Assembly: GCF_945870625.1 (NCBI RefSeq)
Contig: NZ_CAMBTS010000018.1
Coordinates: 1 to 35,484, forward strand
Direction of reading: 5' to 3'
Length of the DNA stretch: 35,484 nt
Source: Novosphingobium sp. Chol11
GTDB lineage: Bacteria > Pseudomonadota > Alphaproteobacteria > Sphingomonadales > Sphingomonadaceae
Position numbers and translations under genes: made by a program. The notes under the pieces were generated by a model. That model was not told where the DNA came from and searched no databases. It saw only the letters and a program-made list of their open reading frames with translations. Position 1 is the first letter of the stretch; the number at the start of each line of letters is the position of its first letter. This document shows positions 8,014-16,723 of the stretch, one piece after another.

Positions 8014-8964
8014 TTAGCGGCGAGGCCGCAAATTTGGCGGCCGAGCTTTGCTGAAAATCCAGACCCGATCGGTGCCATCTCCACGCACGCCGGCGAGAGT
8101 CGCGATCTTGCCAAGAGACAGCACATCAAACCAGCGCGCTAGATCAGCGCCGCGCGGCTCAGCTTGGCCATAGCTGACCAAAATCCGTTGCATCACGCGC
8201 ATGCCGAGTGCGCGGGGAATGGTGCCGGGCTCCCATAGCAGAGCATCGCGATCGCTAAATACTTCGGCAAAAGCCCGATTAGCGGCCCAATCAAGCGCAA
8301 CATCTGCGTCAGCAAGGTGTGAAGTGCTCCTCACTATCGCGGAAACATCAAGCCAATCCAACTCAGCCATCGCGGCCCGCATCCGCGCCCTTTCAAATCG
8401 GGGGTCTCCGTTAGACGGGTCGAGGGCAGGCGCTATCCCCGCTGCGGTGACAATCTCGCCTAACTCGAAACGCCGCCACTTAAGCAAAGGGCGCAGGAGC
8501 GGGAAATCGGGGCGATTTGGCACTGTTGAAACCGGGCGCATCGAAGCAAGGCCCCGTACCCCGGCGCCGCGCATCAATCGCATCAGCAATGTCTCGGCTT
8601 GGTCGTCTGCATGATGCGCAGTGACCAGCGCTCCTAGTCTTTTGGCACTTAGCCAATCACCAAGCGCCGCATAGCGGGCGTCGCGCGCGCGCTCCTGAAC
8701 CGCAGAACCCGCACTCAACCCAAGCTCTATTAAACTATGTGGAATGCCGATGCGCGAACAGATTGTCCCCACGATGGCGGCGTCGATTGCACTTTGAGCG
8801 CGCAGACCGTGATCAACAGTCGCCACGGCGAAGCGCCCTGGCAAAGCAGCCTGCGCCAGCAGCAACAAGGCGAGGCTATCCGGGCCACCTGAGACCGCGA
8901 GACCTACCGACCTTTCGTTAGGCCATATTGCCGACCAATCAGCAGCGAAGCGGGCGCTATCAAT
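8014..8964 (-). CDS. tilS: tRNA(Ile)-lysidine synthase TilS
   Basis: About 316 residues. TilS attaches lysine to C34 of the CAU-anticodon isoleucine tRNA so that it reads AUA. The PP-loop motif SGGPDS is seen at residues 25-30, followed by VATVDHGLR and a VTAHHADDQAETLLMRL segment, both typical of TilS. The start is unusual. Going upstream from the PP-loop there is no ATG, GTG or TTG before an in-frame TGA, and the only reasonable initiator is ATT at 8962-8964. It overlaps the stop of cpoB (AATTGA) and has a GGTGA six bases upstream. A start at the TTG around 8868 would remove the PP-loop. The short C-terminal part lacks the second substrate-binding domain of longer TilS proteins, which is common in this group. 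Confidence 0.88.
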   Translation of the reverse strand: MDSARFAADWSAIWPNERSVGLAVSGGPDSLALLLLAQAALPGRFAVATVDHGLRAQSAIDAAIVGTICSRIGIPHSLIELGLSAGSAVQERARDARYAALGDWLSAKRLGALVTAHHADDQAETLLMRLMRGAGVRGLASMRPVSTVPNRPDFPLLRPLLKWRRFELGEIVTAAGIAPALDPSNGDPRFERARMRAAMAELDWLDVSAIVRSTSHLADADVALDWAANRAFAEVFSDRDALLWEPGTIPRALGMRVMQRILVSYGQAEPRGADLARWFDVLSLGKIATLAGVRGDGTDRVWIFSKARPPNLRPRR

Positions 8965-9919
8965 TGCAGGTCACCGCTTTGCTGGCGGCTTCAAATTGGG
9001 TTTTTAGTCTGCCAATCGCGTCAAGGGGATAAACCTGCTTAAACTCTCCAAGAGCCACACAAGCGCGCTTGGTCTCTTTCAGCCTTGTCATCGCCACTCC
9101 GAGGTAAAGGAGGCTGTCGGCGGCGCGTTCGCCTTTGGGATTGGCTTGATAATTTTGAACGAAGTAAGGCGCGGCCGTTCCCGGCTTGCCGTCATCAAGG
9201 TAAGCGCGCCCGAGCAAATTGCGGGCATAACTGATCCGCTTGTGCTTTGGAAACTGCTGTATGAGACGGATCAATTGCTGCTGCGCCTCTGGAAAAAACT
9301 TGGCTTCCCATAGACGGTAACCGTAACCGTATTCATCCTCACCTTTATCATCACTAGCGGGCTTTTCTATCGCACGAACAGCAGCCACTCGATCAGGCGA
9401 GGGCTGCAATTGGGTGGATGCGGCCGGCTTTGTTAGAGTCATCGCCGGAACCGGTCCTGTGGGCACAAGTTTTACCGGGGCTGATGATGTACTTGCACTC
9501 GGCCCCACGGTAGAAGCAGATCGCAAACTCGATTCAAGCGCCGTGATACGCCCGCCCAGCTTGGTCAGTTGATTCTGCAACTCCTCGTTCGCGGCTGTCA
9601 TACGCTGCAACTGCGCCTCAACGGTTTCCATTCGAGCCAGGAGGTCACTGACTGCCGTGTCGGCAGGTCGCTGCGCCGCGGCAGTCGTAGCGTTTGACGG
9701 GGCGATTTCAGGACCAAAACTTTTGCCAGCACCATCGGGAAAAACCTGGCGCTGCACTGCTCGCAACTCTGTCTCCAGCCGGCGCATCCTTGCTTCCGGG
9801 CTTTCAGCGGTTTGGGCCTGCGCGGAGTTGGGCATACAGGTCAGCAACATTGGGCACGCCGATGTTAGGGCAAGTTGAAGCACCAGCCGAGTCGAGCCAA
9901 GGCTAACCTTATGAATCAT
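8960..9919 (-). CDS. cpoB: Cell division coordinator CpoB / YbgF-like Tol-Pal protein
   Basis: The protein has 319 residues and is exported to the periplasm, where CpoB links Tol-Pal outer-membrane constriction to septal peptidoglycan synthesis. A signal peptide (MIHKVSLGSTRLVLQLALTS, cleavage around SAQA/QT) is followed by a coiled-coil trimerisation segment (about 45-60 and 85-125), a Pro/Ser/Thr/Ala-rich linker and C-terminal TPR repeats (GYRLWEAKFFPEAQQQLI and onwards). ATG 9919 is preferred over the adjacent ATG 9922 because AGGAG (9925-9929) then sits 5 bases away rather than 2. Its stop overlaps the presumed tilS start, which suggests coupling. tolQRAB and pal are not in this window. 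Confidence 0.88.
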   Translation of the reverse strand: MIHKVSLGSTRLVLQLALTSACPMLLTCMPNSAQAQTAESPEARMRRLETELRAVQRQVFPDGAGKSFGPEIAPSNATTAAAQRPADTAVSDLLARMETVEAQLQRMTAANEELQNQLTKLGGRITALESSLRSASTVGPSASTSSAPVKLVPTGPVPAMTLTKPAASTQLQPSPDRVAAVRAIEKPASDDKGEDEYGYGYRLWEAKFFPEAQQQLIRLIQQFPKHKRISYARNLLGRAYLDDGKPGTAAPYFVQNYQANPKGERAADSLLYLGVAMTRLKETKRACVALGEFKQVYPLDAIGRLKTQFEAASKAVTCN

Positions 9920-10055
9920 CATCGCTCCTTTACCGTATCTGGTCCATTGCTTGTCCGGTGCGCGATCACCTGTTTTGGCCGAACGCATCGCCGCCAGATT
10001 GATCGTTTATCAACGCGAATGATTGCCGCAGGCGACATGACAAGTCGAGATGGCA

Positions 10056-11096
10056 CTAATTCGAAGCGGTGGATGACGATTCTGAAATTACCGGTGTGCG
10101 CGCTTCCTCAAATGAGGATGACTCAGAGGGTAAGGCTGCCCGAGGCCGAGGACGGGATGTCCGCGCGGCACGAGGATACGGCGCTGTGGGTGTGGAAGTC
10201 GAGGCAGCCGTTGGTCTCAAATCCAATGATCCCAAGCGCGTCCGCAACGATGCAGCATCGATCGGAACATCTTTCATGATCTTCTGTTCGGTAGCCAATC
10301 GGGGAACAGGTTGTCCGCCAATCGTGATCGCTAGCGCGTCGGGCCTGCCGGTCCAGAGCTTCGGGCCTCGCGCCAACTCCGGCAAAGTATAACTCTCCCC
10401 TTGCGCAAGCTGCTTTTGCAGGAGCTGCGTGCCCGTGCTGTCATAAAACTTGACCCATACTCCTGATTCAAGCGCAGTAAAAACCACGGGTTCAAAGGGC
10501 GCCGTCCCAGAGGGTGCCGACGGAGTGGGTTGTGCTGCTGCAAGAGGCGCTACTGGCCGCTGATCTTCGAGACTTACCAAGGCGGGCAGCTCGGCTGATG
10601 GCCAATAATAGCCCTGCCAGAAGACCAGCCCCATCGCCGCAATGCCAAAAACCAGCGCCAGCGCCAGCCAAGTCACAAGCCGGGAAGGTGTCTTGGCAGG
10701 ATCACCAACCTCAAATTGCTGGAATACCCGCGGTTCAGCGCGCGGTGTTGCCGTTTCGAGTTCGCGACGCACGGCATCGGCAATCTCGCTTTCGTCAAGG
10801 CCGACAACCCGCGCATAGCCGCGCGCGAAGCCCAACGCATACGGTCGCCCCGGAAGGCTGGCATAGTCTCCGGCCTCAATCGCTTCGACATACCGAAACG
10901 TAATGCGCGTTCGGGCCGCTATTTCGCGAAGCGACAGCCCCAATGCCTCGCGCGCCGCCCGCAGCCGGATAGGCACGGGTGCATTGGCGGCGTATGATAA
11001 TGCCGCGTCATCCCTTGCGACTGGTGTGGCCGCAAGATCGCTTGCTGCGATTTCATGCCCGTCGGCAGGGCCAGCGGCCTTTGGTTCGTCGCTCAT
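10056..11096 (-). CDS. RodZ-like helix-turn-helix membrane protein
   Basis: The protein has 346 residues. The N-terminal cytoplasmic HTH_25-type domain (about 42-105, LRAAREALGLSLREIAARTR, then YVEAIEAGDYASLPGRPYAL) is the RodZ hallmark that binds MreB. One membrane segment follows (about 139-160). The periplasmic DUF4115-like domain contains GVWVKFYDSTGTQLLQKQLA and LWTGRPDALAITIGGQPVP. The tail is Pro/Thr/Ser/Arg-rich and probably disordered. RodZ anchors the MreB cytoskeleton for rod-shape growth. In alphaproteobacteria this family is often annotated only as a HTH-domain protein. It is upstream of cpoB in the same direction, with a gap of about 135 bp. Confidence 0.85.
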   Translation of the reverse strand: MSDEPKAAGPADGHEIAASDLAATPVARDDAALSYAANAPVPIRLRAAREALGLSLREIAARTRITFRYVEAIEAGDYASLPGRPYALGFARGYARVVGLDESEIADAVRRELETATPRAEPRVFQQFEVGDPAKTPSRLVTWLALALVFGIAAMGLVFWQGYYWPSAELPALVSLEDQRPVAPLAAAQPTPSAPSGTAPFEPVVFTALESGVWVKFYDSTGTQLLQKQLAQGESYTLPELARGPKLWTGRPDALAITIGGQPVPRLATEQKIMKDVPIDAASLRTRLGSLDLRPTAASTSTPTAPYPRAARTSRPRPRAALPSESSSFEEARTPVISESSSTASN

Positions 11097-11159
11097 GTCT
11101 TATTGTTGCAACCCTTGGAAAGCGCGAGAACCCCAGACGAGGGGAGCGTTGCAAACACG

Positions 11160-11178
11160 CGAAAGTCAACGACTTTCG
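11160..11178 (-). terminator. Small perfect hairpin between ptsP and the RodZ-like gene
   Basis: An 8-bp perfect stem (CGAAAGTC / GACTTTCG) with a 3-base loop lies about 55 bases after the ptsP stop and 64 bases before the next gene. It has no T-tract on either side. It may end or attenuate the ptsP message, but the evidence is structural only. Confidence 0.35.
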
Positions 11179-11232
11179 GGTCAATGCGAGCCTCACACGC
11201 GATAACCGATCAAGCAGACGAAAACTACTTAA

Positions 11233-13506
11233 TCAATCGGATTCGATGTCATGTTCTGCGGCCCAAACTGCCAAAGTAGCACGCATATCGTGTGGCGGGT
11301 CAGCCAGCCAGCCAGCCATGGCAGCCCGAATCGCGACAAGATCAACTTTTCTTACAAGCTCCTTGATTGGCCCGATTGCCGCCGGTGTTATCGAAAGCCT
11401 GGTTATGCCGAGCCCCAATAGCGCAAGCGCCTCGAGTCTGCGCCCGCCCATTTCTCCGCAAACGGTTATGTCGGTACCAAACGGGCGAACAGCTTCAACC
11501 GCGCGCCGCAGAAATCGGAGGATGGCAGGCGAAAGCCAGTCATAACGTTCAGCAAGTTTCGGATTAGACCTATCCGCTGCGAATAGGAACTGGGTGAGAT
11601 CGTTGGTACCAATCGAAAGAAACGAAAGCCGCGGTGCCAAAATATCGAGACACTCGGCTAGCGCTGGTACTTCCAGCATCGCGCCGTAGCGGATTGCTTC
11701 GGGAAGAAGCCTTTTTCGCAGTCTTAGGAAGGTCAATTGCCTTTCAAATACAGCTTTTGCGGCGTCAAACTCCCAAGGCTCCGTAACCATCGGGAACATC
11801 ACGTTTAGAGTGCGTCCTCCCGCCGCTTCAATCAGAGCGCGCGCTTGAACCTTGAGCAACCCGTCGCGCTCAAGCGCAACCCGCAGGGCACGCCACCCCA
11901 TCGCGGGGTTTTCTTCCGCCTCACCCTCATTGTGCCTCAGATAAGGAAGGACCTTATCGCCGCCGATATCCACCGTGCGGAACACCACGGGCCGATCACC
12001 TGCTGCTTCGAGCACGTCGCGATATAGCCGTGTCTGTCGCTCACGCGCTGGCAGAGTGGCCGAAACAAGGAACTGGAATTCGGTACGAAAGAGACCGATT
12101 CCATCAGCACCGGCAAGACTAAGCATCGGCAGGTCGTCACGCAGGCCAGCATTCATGAGGACCGCAATTCGCTGACCGTCACGAGAGATCGGCTCAACAT
12201 CGCGCATTGCGGTGTAGTGCGCTTGACGCTCGCGGTTTTTGGCAAAACGCGCTTCGAATGCTTCGATCAAGCTGGGAGCGGGGCGCACATCCACCACACC
12301 TTGATCGCCATCGATCAGCAACTGGTCGCCTTCGCGCACCCGCCCGCGCAACGCGCGCATACGGCCAATCACAGGCACTCCCATAGCTCGCGCTACAATT
12401 ACGACGTGAGCGGTGAGCGAGCCTTCTTCAAGGATTACACCTTTGAGCCGACGCCGATCGTACTCGAGCAGCTCCGCTGGACCAAGATTGCGCGCGATCA
12501 GAATGGCATCACCCTTCAAACCCGACGTCGCTGCGGTGCCCAGTTGGCCCGAAACAATCCGCAGCAGCCGGTTTGATAGATCCTCAAGATCGTGCATCCG
12601 ATCCGCCAGAAGCGGATCGTCAATCTGCCTCATGCGCATCCGAGTGCGCTGCTGCACGCGCTCAATCGCTGCTTCCGCAGTCAGGCCAGAATCAATTGCT
12701 TCGTTGATCCGCCTACTCCAGCCTTCGTCATAAGCAAACATTCGATAGGTCTGCAGCACTTCCTCGTGCTCACCCCCCGAACCGAACTCAGCTTGACTGG
12801 CCATACGGTCGATCTGCTCGCGCATCTTGTCAAAGGCGAGATAAACACGCTGGCGTTCCGCTTCGGTATCTTCTGCAACGACGTGTTCAATAGTGATACG
12901 CGGTTGGTGAAAGACGGCTACTCCGCTAGCGAGCCCCTTTACCAGTGTCAGCCCTGTAATGCGGGCATGGCCGGTCATTTGGGGGCCGCCGCCAAGGGCG
13001 TCTTCTGCGTCGATCAGTTCAGCGTTAGCAATAAGTTCAGAAAGCACCATCGCGACCGTTTGCAGCGCCTCGATCTCCACTTCATCATAGCGCCGAGGTT
13101 CCGCATGTTGAACACATAGCACGCCGACAGATCGGGCCCGCCGAACGATCGGAACGCCCGCAAAAGAATGAAACCGCTCCTCGCCGGTTTCAGGGAAAAA
13201 AGCGAAATCGGGATGTGCTGCGGCCTCAGCCAGATTAAGCGTCTCAACATTGGCGGCTATGGTCCCGACCAGGCCCTCTCCCACCGCCATGCGGGTAACA
13301 TGGACCGCAGTTTGATTAAGGCCGCGGGTGGCAAACAATTCCAGCATGCCTTCACGGAGAAGGTAAATCGAGCAGACTTCACTATCAAGCTTGGCCCCGA
13401 TCACATCAACAATCTGATTGAGCTTGGCTTGTGCTCCGGCGCGAGAAGCCATCACCTCATGGAGTGAGGTCAGGATCGCGCGGGCAGCGGCAACAGCGGT
13501 AATCAT
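11233..13506 (-). CDS. ptsP: PTS-Ntr enzyme I (phosphoenolpyruvate-protein phosphotransferase PtsP)
   Basis: The protein has 757 residues. It takes phosphate from PEP and passes it through NPr to EIIA-Ntr, a regulatory rather than transport system. An N-terminal GAF domain (about 15-165) senses small molecules. The enzyme I part includes the swivelling His domain (GSLTAHVVIVARAMGVPVIG, phosphorylated His), the PEP-binding TIM barrel (GIGLFRTEFQFL, SIGTNDLTQFLF) and the catalytic Cys in TVCGEMGG. ATG 13506 is preferred, although its ribosome binding site is weak. The open frame extends further upstream, but that part looks non-coding. The length agrees with other PtsP proteins. The partner ptsN is in this window at 28854-29315. 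Confidence 0.95.
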   Translation of the reverse strand: MITAVAAARAILTSLHEVMASRAGAQAKLNQIVDVIGAKLDSEVCSIYLLREGMLELFATRGLNQTAVHVTRMAVGEGLVGTIAANVETLNLAEAAAHPDFAFFPETGEERFHSFAGVPIVRRARSVGVLCVQHAEPRRYDEVEIEALQTVAMVLSELIANAELIDAEDALGGGPQMTGHARITGLTLVKGLASGVAVFHQPRITIEHVVAEDTEAERQRVYLAFDKMREQIDRMASQAEFGSGGEHEEVLQTYRMFAYDEGWSRRINEAIDSGLTAEAAIERVQQRTRMRMRQIDDPLLADRMHDLEDLSNRLLRIVSGQLGTAATSGLKGDAILIARNLGPAELLEYDRRRLKGVILEEGSLTAHVVIVARAMGVPVIGRMRALRGRVREGDQLLIDGDQGVVDVRPAPSLIEAFEARFAKNRERQAHYTAMRDVEPISRDGQRIAVLMNAGLRDDLPMLSLAGADGIGLFRTEFQFLVSATLPARERQTRLYRDVLEAAGDRPVVFRTVDIGGDKVLPYLRHNEGEAEENPAMGWRALRVALERDGLLKVQARALIEAAGGRTLNVMFPMVTEPWEFDAAKAVFERQLTFLRLRKRLLPEAIRYGAMLEVPALAECLDILAPRLSFLSIGTNDLTQFLFAADRSNPKLAERYDWLSPAILRFLRRAVEAVRPFGTDITVCGEMGGRRLEALALLGLGITRLSITPAAIGPIKELVRKVDLVAIRAAMAGWLADPPHDMRATLAVWAAEHDIESD

Positions 13507-13704
13507 ACCAAAGGGACTAGCGCACAGCGTTTGCTTTGCAAACTTTACCGAACCGAACCGTCTTGAAAATTCGTAATCTGCCAGAATGCAACGCAGGGGC
13601 GGCTTCCTTTGTACCACCCCTGCTTTGTGATCTCCCGCCCATCCGACCATCGAACGGAGCGCTGCTGCGAGTCGCGATCGTGCGCGGCATTGAACACCAG
13701 CGGA

Positions 13705-13863
13705 TCAGTGGCTCCGGGCCAACTCTTCCTTGATTCGGAGTTTTCGCTTTTTAAGATCCATGAGCAGGGCGGCGTCCGGGATCGGCCTAGAAAGCTCTTC
13801 GGCGATCTTCTGTTCAAGTCCCGCGTGCTTGGTTTGCAGCGAGTTGGCGTGCGAAACATCCAT
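13705..13863 (-). CDS. Small DUF465 (YdcH-like) protein
   Basis: The protein has 52 residues, mostly two helices rich in Lys, Glu and Leu. Features are HANSLQTKHAGLEQKIAEEL, the Pro-containing turn (RPIPDAALLMDLKKRKLRIK) and the ending EELARSH. This is the DUF465/YdcH pattern: a helix starting near HxxLxxKHxxLExxI, then LKKxKLxxKDEI. An excellent GGAGG sits 6 bases before ATG 13863. The function of the family is unknown. It lies between ptsP and a second DUF465 gene in the opposite direction. Confidence 0.88.
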   Translation of the reverse strand: MDVSHANSLQTKHAGLEQKIAEELSRPIPDAALLMDLKKRKLRIKEELARSH

Positions 13864-14106
13864 TCGTTTGCCTCCTTCAGGGATTTTCCCCTGTTACGCT
13901 CCGGCGGCAGGATGTCCGCAGGAGGAAAGTGCGTGCCACCCGGTTGTCTTGGGCTTGCGCATCGTCATGCTGTCACATTCAGCGAACGTTGCAAGTGCAT
14001 CTGCGCCAGAGCGCCGCCGATGCGGGTTTGAACCTATCCTCGCGGCCAACCATGTTTTAGGGTATGGTGCCCAGATAAGGTTCACTTGCCCTTGGGAGTG
14101 TCGGGG

Positions 14107-14304
14107 TTGACAGAAGACGAGATGCGCAAGCGACTGAAAACGTTGCAGCTGGAACATCGTGATCTTGATGCGGCGATCGAGGCTCTGTCGGGTACAGGTG
14201 CCCACGATCAGTTACAGGTGGCACGGCTCAAAAAGCGCAAACTGCTGCTCAAGGACCAAATCGCCATTCTTGAGGACTATCTCATCCCCGACATTATAGC
14301 TTGA
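14107..14304 (+). CDS. Second DUF465 (YdcH-like) protein
   Basis: The protein has 65 residues and starts at TTG 14107, chosen because GGGAG lies eight bases upstream; GTG 14098 and TTG 14086 are alternatives. The sequence has MRKRLKTLQLEHRDLDAAIE and ends in VARLKKRKLLLKDQIAILED, the DUF465 core of two helices with a conserved LKKxKLxLKDxI. It diverges from the first DUF465 gene with about 240 bp between them. The paralogues differ enough that they are not a recent duplication. Function is unknown. Confidence 0.85.
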   Translation: MTEDEMRKRLKTLQLEHRDLDAAIEALSGTGAHDQLQVARLKKRKLLLKDQIAILEDYLIPDIIA

Positions 14305-14475
14305 TAAACATTGCGTTGCGATTGCTTTGTTCGGTACCTGAAAGCGCCCTCACGGCCTTTGAAGGCGCGCAGCGATCCGGGAAATGCGTGCCGTTCCGGC
14401 ACAGTGCAGAATACTATGCAGGCTAATCGCCCACGCCTGTTGAGCCAAGAGCCAAGGACGGCTTAAGCCTGCGCG

Positions 14476-14982
14476 ATGGCCATCATGCCCAGTCTTAACC
14501 CGCGCATTATCGAAGCGCTGTATGTCGACGCGCTCAAGTTGGCGAACCAGGTGCGCGCATGCTTTGAGCAACTTCGGCTCGCTACTAGCGCGACAGGACC
14601 GCGCGGCGCAAACGACGATCATCAGGCGGAGCTCAAAGAGGATCTTGCAAGAGTCCAACTCAGTTGCGAAGCTTTGCGTGCCACCACCCGGGTAATGCAC
14701 TGTCTGGCCTGGTTGCTCAATCATCGCGCTTTTTTTGCGGGCGAACTGAGCGAGTTGCAGTTGCGCCGCCACGGCTGATTGATCGCCAACTTCCCAATAA
14801 GTGATCCATTGATCGTTGCCGACCTGCCGCTCGAGGCGCAAATCTGCGTCCACGAAAGCGAACGGCTCTACGAGCGGATTCAGCGCCTCGAGCATAATTG
14901 GCGCGGCTCGCCATCGCCAAATGTCAGCGCGATCCAACTGCTGCGCGAGAGGCTTGCACTAGAAGCGGCGGGCGCACATTGA
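14476..14982 (+). pseudogene. DUF1465 / RcdA-family gene with an in-frame TGA
   Basis: The frame runs ATG 14476 to TGA 14776-14778 (100 codons), continues in the same frame for 67 more codons, and stops at 14980-14982. Both halves resemble one DUF1465 protein. The first half has RIIEALYVDALKLANQV and SCEALRATTRVMHCLAWLLN followed by HRAFFAGELS. The second has LPLEAQICVHESERLYERIQ then RLE. Caulobacter RcdA, the adaptor for CtrA degradation by ClpXP, belongs to this family. The coding quality on both sides of the TGA is good and there is no frameshift, so a single nonsense change or sequencing error is the simplest explanation. A minus-strand frame over the same bases was judged a shadow. Confidence 0.75.
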
Positions 14983-15042
14983 TTTCCCGCTTCGTCGCAT
15001 AGCCCCGTTGCGCGCAAGCGCAGGATTCCGCATACTAGCGCA

Positions 15043-16005
15043 ATGGTAGATACTGGAACATCGTCAAGCGCTAACATTCCGGAACAATCGGAATGGAAAA
15101 CCGGCATGAGCGTCGAACTTGAGCCGCTGGTGCGCCGGGTGCTCGCGCCCAATGCATCACCTTTTACGTTCACCGGAACCCAAACGTATCTGGTCGGCTA
15201 TGGAGCGGATGTCGCGGTGATTGATCCCGGCCCTGCCGATACAGGTGCCCCGGGCCATGCCGATACGAACGGATCGGGCCATATAGACGCGATCCTTGCG
15301 GCAATTGGCAGCCAGCGCGTGGTTGCGATCATGTGCACCCACACCCACCGGGATCATAGCCCCGCCGCCCGGCCGCTCCAAGCAGCTACTGGTGCGCCGA
15401 TTATCGGCTGCGCTCCGCTTGCACTTGCTGATAATGGGCCGCGCGCCGACAGCGAGTTCGATCCGCTATACGAGCCGATCCGCGTGCTTGCCGATGGCGA
15501 GCAACTGTCCGGCGACGGCTGGACCATTGAGGCGGTGCACACACCAGGACACACCAGCAATCACCTGTGCTACGCGTTGGTTGAAAGCGGCGCATTGTTC
15601 ACCGGTGATCATGTTATGGGCTGGTCGACCAGCGTGGTCTCCCCCCCCGATGGCGACATGGCCGCTTATATGGCGTCGCTGCAGAAGCTCTATGAGCGCC
15701 CGCAGGACAAGGTGTATTATCCAGCGCACGGTCCGGCAGTAACCAACCCGCATCAACTTGTCCGCGGAATGATCGGCCATCGTCGACAGCGCGAGGCGCA
15801 GATTCTCCGCCTATTAGGCGATGCTCCGCATGCCATCCCGGCGATGGTTGCCGCAATGTATAAAGGACTTGACCCCCGGCTGAACGGCGCGGCCGGGCGT
15901 TCGGTGCTGGCGCATCTGGTTGATCTTGAGCGCCAGGGACGCGTGGTTCAATCTCGGGCCTTAACCGACAGTCTCGCGGAGCCGATATGGGCGATGCAAA
16001 CCTGA
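15043..16005 (+). CDS. MBL-fold metallo-hydrolase (LACTB2/glyoxalase-II-like)
   Basis: The protein has 320 residues and is predicted to be cytoplasmic. The metal-binding signature THTHRDH is at 99-105, with further ligands likely in HTPGHTSNHL and in FTGDHVMG, and a final His in YPAHGP. A C-terminal winged-helix extension (ILRLLGDAPHAIPAMVAAMY... then VLAHLVDLERQGRV) is of the kind found in LACTB2-like members. Substrate is unknown; hydrolysis of a thioester, lactone or nucleic acid is possible. Start 15043 has no clear ribosome binding site, and ATG 15106 is an alternative. Its last 19 bp overlap the next gene. Confidence 0.85.
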   Translation: MVDTGTSSSANIPEQSEWKTGMSVELEPLVRRVLAPNASPFTFTGTQTYLVGYGADVAVIDPGPADTGAPGHADTNGSGHIDAILAAIGSQRVVAIMCTHTHRDHSPAARPLQAATGAPIIGCAPLALADNGPRADSEFDPLYEPIRVLADGEQLSGDGWTIEAVHTPGHTSNHLCYALVESGALFTGDHVMGWSTSVVSPPDGDMAAYMASLQKLYERPQDKVYYPAHGPAVTNPHQLVRGMIGHRRQREAQILRLLGDAPHAIPAMVAAMYKGLDPRLNGAAGRSVLAHLVDLERQGRVVQSRALTDSLAEPIWAMQT

Positions 16006-16634
16006 TCTCACCGCAAGCGGTTCGCAAGCTTGCGGTCCTGCCTTGGCTGCTGTTTATCGGCTCGCTGGCCTTGACCGCATTCCTAGGCTGGCAGTTGACG
16101 CACCCTACCTCGATCGGTGATCCGCGAGCGGTAAGCCTAACGGCCTTCGAAAAACAGAACCGCCTCTTGGTGTTCAGCGCGCAACTCGCACCTGTTGTCG
16201 CAAGCGACGACACGCGTCTGTTCGGCCTTGTCAAATCGCATCAGGTTGCGGTGATTCCGGCGCGGGTCGATTATACTGTCGAGCTTTCATTGATGAGAGC
16301 GGACAGCGTTCGTTGGGATGCGGCTTCAAGCACATTGTCGGTTAGGCTACCTCCGGTTAGAACCAGTCGGCCGAATCTGGATGAGGCGCGGGCGCAGTAT
16401 TTGCGGGAGGGGGTTTGGATTACCCGCGACGCGCAGGACAAACTGACGCGCGATAACACTCGTCTCGCTGAACGGTTGGCGGTGGAACAAGCGGGCAATC
16501 CTGTGCTGATGGACCTTGCCCGCGACGCTGCAACAAACGCGATCCGGCAGAATCTCGAGATACCGCTTAAAGTGGCTGGCTTCGGCAACGTGAAAGTAGA
16601 CGTATCGTTCGATGGTGCCCCTACCGGGCAATGA
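15987..16634 (+). CDS. DUF4230 membrane-anchored protein
   Basis: The protein has 215 residues. One N-terminal membrane helix (about 16-37, LAVLPWLLFIGSLALTAFLG) precedes an extracytoplasmic domain. The body (LVVFSAQLAPVVAS-like strand, VDYTVELSLMRADSVRWDAA, then STLSVRLPP) and the C-terminal FGNVKVDVSFD strand fit DUF4230. The start is supported by GGAG six bases upstream. It overlaps the MBL gene by 19 bp in another frame, suggesting coupled translation. Function is unknown. Confidence 0.75.
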   Translation: MGDANLISPQAVRKLAVLPWLLFIGSLALTAFLGWQLTHPTSIGDPRAVSLTAFEKQNRLLVFSAQLAPVVASDDTRLFGLVKSHQVAVIPARVDYTVELSLMRADSVRWDAASSTLSVRLPPVRTSRPNLDEARAQYLREGVWITRDAQDKLTRDNTRLAERLAVEQAGNPVLMDLARDAATNAIRQNLEIPLKVAGFGNVKVDVSFDGAPTGQ

Positions 16635-16698
16635 CCCGCGGGCGCTTGCGACGCACTTACCAAATCCCTAAGTCATAAGCTCGGAACCGGAGCCGTAT

Positions 16699-16722
16699 CT
16701 CGGTCCCGACACGAGGACCGAG
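16699..16722 (+). promoter_or_regulatory. Hairpin covering the nadA ribosome binding site
   Basis: A perfect 8-bp stem (CTCGGTCC / GGACCGAG) with an 8-base loop ends one base before the nadA ATG. The ribosome binding site GAGGA (16713-16717) spans the loop and the 3' arm, so the folded form would block translation. A second partner, GCTCGG at 16679-16684, could pair with CCGAGC at 16718-16723, allowing two alternative folds. Confidence 0.5.
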
Positions 16723-16723
16723 C

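Noticed and set aside
13545-13859. Minus-strand frame of 104 codons overlapping the first DUF465 gene
   Set aside because: It is in a different frame from the well-supported DUF465 gene and has no domain or ribosome binding site.
14350-14937. Minus-strand frame of 195 codons
   Set aside because: It is the antisense of the DUF1465 gene, which shows family motifs on the plus strand.
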